From contig NZ_KZ819024.1 of assembly GCF_003115845.1 (NCBI RefSeq), positions 62,001-126,000 on the forward strand: a DNA stretch of 64,000 bases. Reading direction: 5' to 3'. Positions 55,440-63,561 of the stretch are shown here, one piece after another; within the stretch, counting starts at the first letter, position 1, and each line of letters starts with the position of its first letter. Source of the DNA: Brenneria roseae subsp. roseae (GTDB lineage: Bacteria > Pseudomonadota > Gammaproteobacteria > Enterobacterales > Enterobacteriaceae). A model generated the notes under the pieces. That model did not search any database and was not told the DNA's origin. It saw nothing but the letters and a program-made list of their open reading frames with translations. Made by a program: the position numbers and the translations under genes.

Positions 55440-55729
55440 GAGGGGGGCTCAAACTGCTAACGGCGGTTGCCGATCGGGACCGGGGCACCCGGTTTATGAA
55501 AGAAACCGAGGGACATTTATTCGACGGTCATCGTAAAAAACCGGCACTGTTGCTGGAAACACTGGACGCCGTACTGCAAGATAACGGTAATCTCATCAAG
55601 GCAGCGGAACGCCTAGCGATTCACCGAAATACGCTAAACCTGCGTCTATAACGGATTGAACGGCAGTCAGGCCAGTCACTCAGCAATCCTCAATTTCGTT
55701 TAAATGCGCAACAGCAGGAGTTTTTATGA
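55440..55729 (+). pseudogene. 3' remnant of a CdaR/PucR-type regulator gene
   Basis: One frame encodes GLKLLTAVADRDRGTRFMKE, LLETLDAVLQDNGNLIKAAE and RLAIHRNTLNLRL, then an in-frame TAA, then RIERQSGQSLSNPQFRLNAQ. This is the C-terminal helix-turn-helix of CdaR/PucR-type regulators (NGNL..AA..L.IHRNTL..RL.RIE), with one nonsense codon at 55648-55650 and the N-terminal 75% missing. Its final stop overlaps the ATG of the deaminase-like gene (ATGA), so it once preceded and probably regulated that gene. Confidence 0.75.
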
Positions 55730-56970
55730 AAATTATTAATGCCGCACTTCGACGACAAAACGGACTTTTCACTATCACCGTAGACAACGGTCTGATCGCC
55801 TCCATTAATGCCCAGCCGGCGCGATTAACCACAGCGGAAAACAGCGATACGATCGATGCCGGTAGCCAACTGGTCATTCCTCCGCTGGTCGAGCCGCATA
55901 TTCATCTGGATGCGACGCTGACTGCGGGTGAACCGGAATGGAACATCAGCGGTACGCTGTTTGAAGGCATTGAACGCTGGAGCCAGCGCAAAGCCACCAT
56001 CACCCACGACGACACCAAACGCCGGGCGCACACCGCCATCGGCATGCTACGGGATCACGGTATTCAGCATGTGCGCACCCATATTGACGTCACCGATGCC
56101 AGTCTGGCCGCGCTGACAGCCATGCTGGAAGTGAAGCAGGAAGCGCGGGATTTGATTGATTTGCAAATCGTCGCGTTTCCTCAGGAAGGCATTGAATCCT
56201 TTGCCAACGGACGCCAGTTGATGGAGCGCGCCATTAAGATGGGGGCCGATGTGGTCGGCGGGATTCCCCATTTCGAGAACACCCGCGATCAGGGCGTCAG
56301 TTCCATCAAATTCCTGATGGATCTGGCTGAACGCTCGGGTTGTCTGGTAGACGTACACTGTGACGAAACCGACGATGCCCAGTCACGCTTTCTTGAAGTA
56401 TTGGCTGAAGAAGCCCGGGTCCGCCGGATGGGACATCGGGTCACCGCTAGCCATACGGTGGCCATGGGCTCTTACGACAACGCTTACTGCTATAAACTAT
56501 TCCGCTTGCTCAAGATGTCGGGGATCAACTTTGTTTCCTGCCCAACCGAAAGTATTCATCTGCAAGGACGTTTCGATACTTTCCCCAAACGACGCGGCGT
56601 GACGCGGGTGGCCGAACTCGATCGCGCGGGCATGAATGTCTGCTTCGGACAGGACTCCATCAGGGATCCGTGGTATCCGCTCGGTAATGGCAATATTCTT
56701 CGCGTTCTGGATGCCGGGATGCATATCTGCCATATGATGGGCTATGAAGATCTGCAACGCTGCCTTGATTTCGTCACGGATAACAGCGCCAGAGCGATGA
56801 ATCTGGGGGAGAAATATGGCATTGCCGTCGGTCGCCCAGCCAATATGGTGATACTGGATGCCGGGAATGACTATGAAGCCTTATGCCGCCAGGCGAAAGC
56901 CAGCGTGTCGATCCGCCATGGCAAAGTCATCATGCGCCGTACTCCGGAACGGTTGAGCTATCCCGATTGA
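55726..56970 (+). CDS. Cytosine-deaminase-like amidohydrolase
   Basis: 414 residues of the amidohydrolase superfamily, closest in pattern to E. coli CodA: VIPPLVEPHIHLDATLTAGE (metal His pair), IVAFPQEGIESF, LVDVHCDETDDAQSRF, RVTASHTVAMGSY. The end of the active site reads FGQDSIRDPWYPLG where CodA has FGHDDVFDPWYPLG. The metal aspartate remains, but the preceding His is Gln and the second Asp, which contacts the pyrimidine in CodA, is Ser. The substrate is therefore probably not cytosine, and a related N-heterocycle or cyclic amide is more likely. It overlaps the regulator remnant by four bases. No permease gene is adjacent. Confidence 0.82.
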   Translation: MKIINAALRRQNGLFTITVDNGLIASINAQPARLTTAENSDTIDAGSQLVIPPLVEPHIHLDATLTAGEPEWNISGTLFEGIERWSQRKATITHDDTKRRAHTAIGMLRDHGIQHVRTHIDVTDASLAALTAMLEVKQEARDLIDLQIVAFPQEGIESFANGRQLMERAIKMGADVVGGIPHFENTRDQGVSSIKFLMDLAERSGCLVDVHCDETDDAQSRFLEVLAEEARVRRMGHRVTASHTVAMGSYDNAYCYKLFRLLKMSGINFVSCPTESIHLQGRFDTFPKRRGVTRVAELDRAGMNVCFGQDSIRDPWYPLGNGNILRVLDAGMHICHMMGYEDLQRCLDFVTDNSARAMNLGEKYGIAVGRPANMVILDAGNDYEALCRQAKASVSIRHGKVIMRRTPERLSYPD

Positions 56971-57016
56971 ATGTCGGGCATCCGGGTTATCCTCCGGATG
57001 CCTCACCGCCTTATGT

Positions 57017-57922
57017 TCATTGCGCATGGCGTTCTATCGATTGAATCATTGACTGTTTTGCCGTATCCAGATGCTGGCGCAGTTCACGCATGGCGAGTGA
57101 GCGATCGCGGCATGCCATAGCGCTCAAAATAGCCAGATGCTCTTCCACCGCCAGCGTATTCCGCTGTTTCAGCGCCCGATCGTCCCATTGATAGTGGAAA
57201 TGAAAAATCACCGAAATGATTTCGCTCATCTGGTCAAAGAATGGATTGTTGGCGGCGGAGATGAGCAGCATATGCAGTTGCTGATCGAGCAGGGAAAACA
57301 TCCGGTAATTCTGATTGATGGTGTTGCGCAAATGACGATGGTTTTCGAGTAGCTCACGCACGGTAATCCAGCGGCTGTCACTGTCAGACAGATTCATGAA
57401 ACAATTCAGCGCATGAACTTCCAGCATTTCGCGCAGTTCAAACAGCTTTTCTGCATATTCCTGATCAAACTGCTTCATTTTCCAGTGTCCGCGCCGCACG
57501 CTTTCCATCAGGTCATAGCGGGAAAAGCGGAGTAAAAATTCACGCACCACGACCGGCCGCACATTGCACTGGCGCGCCAGTTGCAGTTCGGTAATGGTAT
57601 CACCGGGTAGTATCTGGCGCTGATTGATCATGTGGTAAAACCGACTTTCAAACAGCTCAGTCTGCTCATCCATCGTACCGCTGATAACGTCAAAACCGTC
57701 AGCGTCGGTCGGCTGACGCGCAATGGCGTACTTACCTCCCGCCTGTTGCAGCACGCCCTGTTCCATCAGATAGCTCAGCACATGGATCACCGTGGTGCGG
57801 CTGATGTTAAACATGTCCGCCAGCGTGGACTGCGACGGCAAGGGCGAAGTGATATGTCCCAGCGAGATCGCCTCAATGAATTGATTGATCACGCTGTGGC
57901 GTAGTGTTGATGTCCTGCTCAT
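57017..57922 (-). CDS. GntR/FadR-type regulator with two winged helices and FCD domain
   Basis: 301 residues. A first winged helix at about 5-65 (PSQSTLADMFNISRTTVIHV), a second wHTH-like segment at about 85-150 (LQLARQCNVRPVVVREFLLR), and a C-terminal FCD helical sensor (about 160-300) with metal- or ligand-binding candidates in LLDQQLHMLLISAANNPFFD and AVEEHLAILSAM. The duplicated DNA-binding region is unusual. The ATG at 57922 has GAGG six bases upstream. Divergent from the dehydrogenase gene with a perfect palindrome between them, so it probably controls that locus in response to a sugar acid. Confidence 0.85.
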   Translation of the reverse strand: MSRTSTLRHSVINQFIEAISLGHITSPLPSQSTLADMFNISRTTVIHVLSYLMEQGVLQQAGGKYAIARQPTDADGFDVISGTMDEQTELFESRFYHMINQRQILPGDTITELQLARQCNVRPVVVREFLLRFSRYDLMESVRRGHWKMKQFDQEYAEKLFELREMLEVHALNCFMNLSDSDSRWITVRELLENHRHLRNTINQNYRMFSLLDQQLHMLLISAANNPFFDQMSEIISVIFHFHYQWDDRALKQRNTLAVEEHLAILSAMACRDRSLAMRELRQHLDTAKQSMIQSIERHAQ

Positions 57923-57977
57923 CGACAACCTCAAACTGCTTTTTATGCATTAAAAACCGATTAAGAACTGAAGTCAG

Positions 57978-57991
57978 TGTGATTAATCACA
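57978..57991. promoter_or_regulatory. Perfect 14-bp palindrome between gntR and the dehydrogenase gene
   Basis: TGTGATTAATCACA is fully symmetric and lies 56 bases from the regulator start and 87 bases from the dehydrogenase start. It is a candidate operator for the GntR-type protein. The half-site resembles that of CRP, but the spacer is four rather than six bases. Confidence 0.55.
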
Positions 57992-58077
57992 TTACTGAAA
58001 ACTTTGCGCTACCTAACGGCGCTTTTTAATAAAAGATTCATTCCATAAACAGGATGCCTTGAGGTCGGAATAATGTT

Positions 58078-59091
58078 ATGAAAAGCTTAATTTGCCAACA
58101 CCCAACACAAATGAAATATATAGATCGCCCCATTCCTGTTCCATCAGACAGTGAGGTTCTGATTAAAGTAAAAACAGTAGGTATTTGTGGTACCGATATT
58201 CATGCCTGGGCGGGAAACCAACCTTTTTTTAATTACCCCCGCGTATTGGGACATGAAATATGCGGCGAAGTGATCGCTTTAGGAAAAAAAATAACATCAT
58301 TCCGTATTGGCCAACAAACCAGCGTTATTCCTTACATTGCCTGCAACCACTGTAGCGCATGTCTGAATAACCGCCCCAACTGTTGTGAAAATATTTCGGT
58401 TATCGGGGTTCATCAAGATGGCGGTATGGCTGAATATCTCTCTGTTCCCGCCGAAAATTTACTTTCCGCGGAAAATATTGACCCGATAACGGCCGCGTTA
58501 ATCGAACCTTTCGCCATCAGCGCCCATGCAGTTCGCCGCGCCGACTGTACGCCCGGCGAAAGCGTACTGGTGGTGGGCGGCGGCCCTATCGGCCTCGGCG
58601 TCGCCGCCATCGCACAGGCGGATAAGCTGCATGTCGTATTGGCGGATACACAGCTGGAGCGGCGTGAGCACAGTAAAAATATTTTAGGGATCTGCGTGTT
58701 GAATCCGGCCGATGCCGATTTTGAATCCCAGTTGCGTCAAGCGTTTCATGGCGAACTGCCGAACAAAGTGATCGACGCGACGGGTAACCAGCATGCCATG
58801 AATAACTGCGTGAATCTCATCCGTCATGGTGGTCAGATTATTTTTGTCGGTCTGTTCAAAGGTAATCTTTCTTTCTCCGATCCGGATTTCCATAAAAAAG
58901 AAACCACGATGAAAGGCAGCCGAAATGCAACAACGGAAGATTTCAAAAAAGTTGAAAAACTAATGAGTGAGGGAAAGTTAAAAGCGGAAATGATGCTAAG
59001 TCATCGTTTCACCTTTAGCGAACTATCGGATATTTATGAAAGTGAAATTGTTAATAATAAAAACCTGTTAAAAGCTGTCGTGGAATTTTAA
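58078..59091 (+). CDS. Zinc-dependent sugar-acid dehydrogenase, LgoD-like
   Basis: 337-residue medium-chain dehydrogenase. The catalytic zinc motif VGICGTDIHAWAGNQPFF and GHEICGEV are followed by the four structural cysteines (CNHCSACLNNRPNCC), the Rossmann motif VVGGGPIGLGVAA and GSRNATTEDF. Stretches NQPFFNYPRVLGHEICGE and FVGLFKGNLSFSDPDFHKKE are very close to E. coli LgoD (YjjN), which oxidises L-galactonate. The substrate here may be another sugar acid derived from pectin. First gene of a plus-strand run with a binding protein and a hydrolase. Confidence 0.88.
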   Translation: MKSLICQHPTQMKYIDRPIPVPSDSEVLIKVKTVGICGTDIHAWAGNQPFFNYPRVLGHEICGEVIALGKKITSFRIGQQTSVIPYIACNHCSACLNNRPNCCENISVIGVHQDGGMAEYLSVPAENLLSAENIDPITAALIEPFAISAHAVRRADCTPGESVLVVGGGPIGLGVAAIAQADKLHVVLADTQLERREHSKNILGICVLNPADADFESQLRQAFHGELPNKVIDATGNQHAMNNCVNLIRHGGQIIFVGLFKGNLSFSDPDFHKKETTMKGSRNATTEDFKKVEKLMSEGKLKAEMMLSHRFTFSELSDIYESEIVNNKNLLKAVVEF

Positions 59092-59156
59092 TCAACACCC
59101 GTTATATTCTTTATGATAAACACCTTGTCCCCTACAAAAAGTACAATGAGGTTGTT

Positions 59157-60446
59157 ATGAAAATAAAAATGATGCCGTTATGTTTTGCCGTGAGCTTTTC
59201 ATTGTTCAGCACATTCGGCGTACACGCTGAAACCAAGGAACTTCGTTTTTCATGGTGGGGAGGAAATCAACGCCATCAGGCTACGTCATTAGCGATTGCG
59301 GAATTTGAAAAGGCCCACCCGGATATTAAAGTCAAATCCGAGCCGGCAGGCTGGGACGGCTATTTATCAAAGCTAACCACACAGTTAGCCGGTAATAATG
59401 AACCGGACGTTATGCAGACCAACTGGAACTGGATGGTGCTGTTCTCCAAAGACGGCAATGGGTTTTACGACATCGGCAAAGTCGCAACCCAGATTGATCT
59501 GACCCAGTTTGCCGATCAGGCGAAAAAAATGGTCACCATGGAAGGAAAACTGAACGCGGTGCCTGTCGCCATGACCGGACGTTCCATGTACTACAACCCG
59601 GAACTGTGGCAGAAAGTGGGCCTGGCCTATCCCACAACCTGGGATGAGATGATTGCCGCCGGCCCGATCTTTAAACAAAAACTCGGTGATGACTATTATC
59701 CCTTCCTGCTCGCCAACCACGATACCACCATCATGACATTTCTGAATTCCTATATGATTCAGAAATATAACAAAACCATGATTGATGAAAAAAACCAGAC
59801 CTTCGCCTTTACGCCACAAGAATGGCAGGAATACTTTGGCCTGTATAAAAAGCTGGTCGACAATCATGTGATTCCGTCTATGAAATTTTTTGCCGCTTAT
59901 GGCAAAGCCAACGCCTGGGAAATACCACACTGGCTGGAAGGGAAAATCGGCGGCGTACACACCTGGAGTACCGATAACACCTTTTCCGGCAGCCTGAAAG
60001 CGCCGGCGACACTGGAAGTCGGCCCGTATCCAATGCTGGCGGGCGCGCATGACAGCGGCATTTTCTTCAAGCCCGCGATGATGTTCTCCATTGGCAAAAA
60101 TACCCGTTACCCGCAGGAAGCCGCGCAGCTTATCAACTTCATGCTGAATTCCCCTGAAGGGGTTAAAGCGATGGGGTTACAGCGCGGCGTGCCGCTAAGT
60201 CAGGCGGCGGTTGCTCAGTTAATGGCGGATGGCACGATCAATCCCGATCAGCTTCCGGTTCAAGGGCTCAAACAGGTAGAGTCGCTGTATGGCGATATCC
60301 CTCCTTCGCCCTATATGGAAAATCCGCAGTTGCTGGCAGCATTTTTAGAACATTTGCAAAAGTATGATTATGGACAGATGACGCTGGAAGAGGTCGCGCA
60401 GTCCTTCCCGCGAAGCGGAGCGCGAATTTTAAAAAGGATCATGTAA
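59157..60446 (+). CDS. ABC transporter sugar-binding protein, TogB-like
   Basis: 429 residues with a signal peptide (cleaved after VHA, about residue 24). The mature part, LRFSWWGGNQRHQATSLAIA, EPDVMQTNWNWMVLFSKDG, YYPFLLANHDTTI and GIFFKPAMMFSIGKNTRYPQ, follows the oligogalacturonide-binding TogB proteins of soft-rot bacteria and Yersinia. It probably binds short pectin oligomers in the periplasm. No permease or ATPase genes (togM, togN, togA) adjoin it, so it must dock to a transporter encoded elsewhere. AATGAGG precedes the ATG. Confidence 0.85.
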   Translation: MKIKMMPLCFAVSFSLFSTFGVHAETKELRFSWWGGNQRHQATSLAIAEFEKAHPDIKVKSEPAGWDGYLSKLTTQLAGNNEPDVMQTNWNWMVLFSKDGNGFYDIGKVATQIDLTQFADQAKKMVTMEGKLNAVPVAMTGRSMYYNPELWQKVGLAYPTTWDEMIAAGPIFKQKLGDDYYPFLLANHDTTIMTFLNSYMIQKYNKTMIDEKNQTFAFTPQEWQEYFGLYKKLVDNHVIPSMKFFAAYGKANAWEIPHWLEGKIGGVHTWSTDNTFSGSLKAPATLEVGPYPMLAGAHDSGIFFKPAMMFSIGKNTRYPQEAAQLINFMLNSPEGVKAMGLQRGVPLSQAAVAQLMADGTINPDQLPVQGLKQVESLYGDIPPSPYMENPQLLAAFLEHLQKYDYGQMTLEEVAQSFPRSGARILKRIM

Positions 60447-60560
60447 TGCGACAGCGGAACGCCGATGCATATCGATGTTCCGCTACCGTTTCATGACAAA
60501 AACCAGCGATGATAAATGCTGCCGTTCACCCATTTCATTTTACAAAAACGTGAGAAAAAA

Positions 60561-61640
60561 ATGCCGGCTGATAGCAAACAACACATAAATGAAAAATTGG
60601 ATCTGTTATTTAATGAGATTATTACCGTTCGCACCGACGATCAGGCGCTAAAAAAGCTGAAAGTCATTGCCTCCGATCTCTCCATTGAAAACTGGGACTG
60701 GTCGCAAGGCGTCGGGATCTACGGTATCTGGCGTCTCTATCAGGTAACAGGGAAACCGCACTATCTGGATTATATTCACGGCTGGTATCAACGCCGTCTT
60801 GAGGAAGGGCTGCCAGAAAAAAACATCAACCGTATGGCTCCGATGCTGACGCTCACCACCATGGGCATTACACAGCAGGATCGCCAACATGACGCCTTGA
60901 TCCGTGAATATGCCGGCTGGATTGAAAACCAGCTGTTGCGCACACAGGAAAATGGTTTTACCCACTGTACCAGCGACCACCTGAATGAAGAGCAGCTTTG
61001 GGTCGATACCTTGTTTATGAGCGGCCTGTTTTATGCCCGTGCGGGCGCTTACCTGAATCGCCCGGACTATCGCGAGGAAGTCTCTTATCAGTTCTTACTC
61101 CACATCAAGTATCTGATCGATCGCCAAACCGGACTGTGGATGCATGGCTGGAGTTTTAACGGGCCAGGCAACTATGGCGCCGCCCTGTGGGGCCGAGGCA
61201 ACGGCTGGGCAGCAATCAGTACCGTCGATTTTCTGGAGATGCTGGATACGCAGGATGCCAGCTACCAGATGATCCTCAACACATTCCGTCGTCAGGCCGA
61301 CGCGGCGGTGAAATATCAGCATGAAAGCGGCATGTGGCATACGTTGCTCAATCATCCGGACAGCTATCTGGAAGCCTCCGGCACCGCCGGTTTCACCTAC
61401 GCACTGCTGAAGGGAATACGCCTGGGTTTGCTGGACGAACGTTATCAGGATGCCGCCTGGAAAGGGGTTGATGCACTGCTTAGCCGCATCAATGCACAAG
61501 GCGAAGTTGCGGATGTATCGGCAGGCACATCGGTCGGCGCCGATCTGGATCACTATCGCCGCATTGCCATTAAACAACGCGCTTACGGACAATCCCTCAC
61601 CATGCTGGCATTAACGGAAGCGCTGGCGGGCAGCCAATAA
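60561..61640 (+). CDS. Unsaturated glucuronyl/rhamnogalacturonyl hydrolase, GH88/GH105 type
   Basis: 359 residues without a signal peptide, so cytoplasmic. The (alpha/alpha)6-barrel pattern is clear: WDWSQGVGIYGIWRLYQVTG, EEQLWVDTLFMSGLFYARAG (catalytic Asp in WVDTLFM), ALWGRGNGWAAISTVDFLEM, EASGTAGFTYALLKG and KQRAYGQSLTMLAL. These enzymes remove the terminal unsaturated uronic acid from pectin-derived oligosaccharides made by lyases. I prefer the ATG at 60561, since 60516 adds 15 residues of low similarity. Together with the TogB-like and LgoD-like genes it suggests uptake and trimming of a particular pectin fragment. A terminator follows. Confidence 0.85.
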   Translation: MPADSKQHINEKLDLLFNEIITVRTDDQALKKLKVIASDLSIENWDWSQGVGIYGIWRLYQVTGKPHYLDYIHGWYQRRLEEGLPEKNINRMAPMLTLTTMGITQQDRQHDALIREYAGWIENQLLRTQENGFTHCTSDHLNEEQLWVDTLFMSGLFYARAGAYLNRPDYREEVSYQFLLHIKYLIDRQTGLWMHGWSFNGPGNYGAALWGRGNGWAAISTVDFLEMLDTQDASYQMILNTFRRQADAAVKYQHESGMWHTLLNHPDSYLEASGTAGFTYALLKGIRLGLLDERYQDAAWKGVDALLSRINAQGEVADVSAGTSVGADLDHYRRIAIKQRAYGQSLTMLALTEALAGSQ

Positions 61641-61706
61641 CCGCCATCCGTGTATCATGACGCTTTTTTCACGGGAAGATTCCCTGTTCTCTGTAGTCGT
61701 TAGGTT

Positions 61707-61731
61707 GTCCCCGCTCTGCGGGGACTTTTTT
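61707..61731 (+). terminator. Rho-independent terminator after the hydrolase gene
   Basis: GTCCCCGC and GCGGGGAC form a perfect eight-base stem around TCT, followed by six T. Confidence 0.9.
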
Positions 61732-61742
61732 ATCCTGCGATA

Positions 61743-62759
61743 TCATGTGACCACCTCGCCGGACTCGGACAGCAATCCCTCCCGGCAGCGCTGTCGATAA
61801 CTTTGCTCAAACGTCTGCATACCCGCCGCCGCCCCCGTTTGAATCAAACTCGGCAACTGATGATGTTTTCCTTCCCGAATCAGGTTCCCTACGGCGGCCG
61901 TTGCCGTCAGCACCTCAAACAGTGCGACACGTCCGCCCGATGACATCGGCAGCAACCGCTGCGCCACCACCGCCTGTAAACATGCCGCCAGTTGGCTGCG
62001 GACAAAGGCTTTTTCTTCACCGGGAAACGCATCCACCAGCCGGTCGACCGCCTGTGCCGCGCCGCGGGTATGCAGGGTGGCAAGCACCAGATGACCCGTT
62101 TCCGCCGCGGTCAGCGCCAGCCGAATAGTCTCGGTATCACGCAGTTCCCCCAGCAAGATAACATCGGGATCCTCCCGCAGTGCCGCGCGAAGAGCCTGCG
62201 CAAACGACACGCTATGCTGACCGATTTCCCGCTGCTGGATCAGGCATTGCCGGCTGGTATGGATAAACTCGATCGGATCCTCCAGCGTGATGACATGACG
62301 GGGATGCCGTTCGTTCAAGGCGCCGATCATGGCGGCCAGCGTGGTGGATTTCCCGCTCCCCGTCGCGCCCGTGACCAAAATCAACCCATCCTTCCGTTCA
62401 AGCAGATCCGCAAGAACCCGCGGCGCCCGCAGCGCATCCAGCGAGAGGCAGGACGATGGGATAAGCCGCAGCGCGATGGAGAGCCCGTGACGCTGACGAA
62501 AGACGTTAACCCGCAGGCGCTGCCCATCAACCAGCGTCAGCGCCCCGTCAACCTGCCCTGACTGCCGCAACTGCTGTTGCTGAACCGGCTCAAGCCACGC
62601 CGCACACCATTGTTCCAGCTGTTCGGAACATAAACATGGTAAGGTATTTTCAGACCGTAGCCGACCATCAATACGCCATACCGGAGGATGTCCGCTACAC
62701 AGGTGCAGATCCGAGGCATTATGTTTTACACTAAGCGCCACCCATTCACCCACATCCAT
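61743..62759 (-). CDS. yggR: PilT-like ATPase YggR
   Basis: 338-residue member of the type II/IV secretion ATPase family. Walker A LVTGATGSGKSTTLAAM, the Asp box VITLEDPIEFIH, Walker B REDPDVILLGELRD and the His box TGHLVLATLHTRGA are all present, so ATP hydrolysis is expected. The family drives pilus retraction in PilT. The function of enterobacterial YggR is not settled, and no pilus genes adjoin it here. It is divergent from yggS, as in E. coli. Confidence 0.93.
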   Translation of the reverse strand: MDVGEWVALSVKHNASDLHLCSGHPPVWRIDGRLRSENTLPCLCSEQLEQWCAAWLEPVQQQQLRQSGQVDGALTLVDGQRLRVNVFRQRHGLSIALRLIPSSCLSLDALRAPRVLADLLERKDGLILVTGATGSGKSTTLAAMIGALNERHPRHVITLEDPIEFIHTSRQCLIQQREIGQHSVSFAQALRAALREDPDVILLGELRDTETIRLALTAAETGHLVLATLHTRGAAQAVDRLVDAFPGEEKAFVRSQLAACLQAVVAQRLLPMSSGGRVALFEVLTATAAVGNLIREGKHHQLPSLIQTGAAAGMQTFEQSYRQRCREGLLSESGEVVT

Positions 62760-62780
62760 AGATTAATCTCCTGAACGACT

Positions 62781-63488
62781 ATGACCACTATCCAACAGAA
62801 CCTACAGGACATTCGGCAGCAGATCTCAACGGCCGCGCGACAGTGCGCAAGGGCGCCAGAGGACATCACGCTGCTTGCAGTCAGTAAAACCAAACCTGTG
62901 ACGGCCATCGAAGAAGCAATCAGCGCCGGACAACGGGCATTTGGTGAGAATTATGTTCAGGAAGGCGTGGACAAAATTCGTTACTTCCGGGAAAACCAGC
63001 CGGAAACGCATTTGGAATGGCACTTTATCGGTCCGTTACAGTCGAACAAAAGTCGGTTGGTAGCCGAAAATTTTGACTGGTTCCACACGGTGGATCGTCT
63101 GCGGATCGCCCAGCGTCTGAGCGAACAGCGCCCGACAACGCTGCCGCCGCTGAATGTGCTGTTACAAATCAATATCAGCAATGAACCGAGTAAATCCGGC
63201 ATTATGGTCGATGAATTAGCGGAACTGGCCGCCAGCGTGGCGGCGTTGCCGAATCTGCGGCTACGTGGTTTGATGGCTATTCCGGCCCCGGAAACGGATT
63301 ATCAGCGTCAGTTGGCCGTTTTCCGGCAAATGACCGATCTGTTTCAGCCGTTAGCCTTACATCACCCCCATATCGATACCCTGTCGATGGGGATGACCGA
63401 TGATATGAAGGCGGCGATCGCAGCAGGAAGTACATTGGTGAGAATCGGTACGGCTATTTTCGGTGCGCGTGACTATTCGGCAGCCTGA
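62781..63488 (+). CDS. yggS: PLP homeostasis protein YggS
   Basis: 235-residue single-domain PLP-binding protein (alanine-racemase fold) that keeps vitamin B6 and amino-acid pools balanced. The PLP lysine is in LLAVSKTKPV (about residue 36), with FGENYVQEGVDKI, WHFIGPLQSNK and LSMGMTDDMKAAI for phosphate binding. E. coli YggS has 234 residues. It precedes proC on the same strand. Confidence 0.96.
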   Translation: MTTIQQNLQDIRQQISTAARQCARAPEDITLLAVSKTKPVTAIEEAISAGQRAFGENYVQEGVDKIRYFRENQPETHLEWHFIGPLQSNKSRLVAENFDWFHTVDRLRIAQRLSEQRPTTLPPLNVLLQINISNEPSKSGIMVDELAELAASVAALPNLRLRGLMAIPAPETDYQRQLAVFRQMTDLFQPLALHHPHIDTLSMGMTDDMKAAIAAGSTLVRIGTAIFGARDYSAA

Positions 63489-63561
63489 TTCGTCATCATT
63501 AATCAGAGCCCGTCACCGGGACACGGTCTTAACGGAATAACGGTAATCAGCGAGAATTCAG

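Noticed and set aside
57978-57991. CRP site in the gntR/dehydrogenase region
   Set aside because: TGTGA and TCACA are separated by four bases instead of the required six, so it is better explained as another regulator's palindrome.
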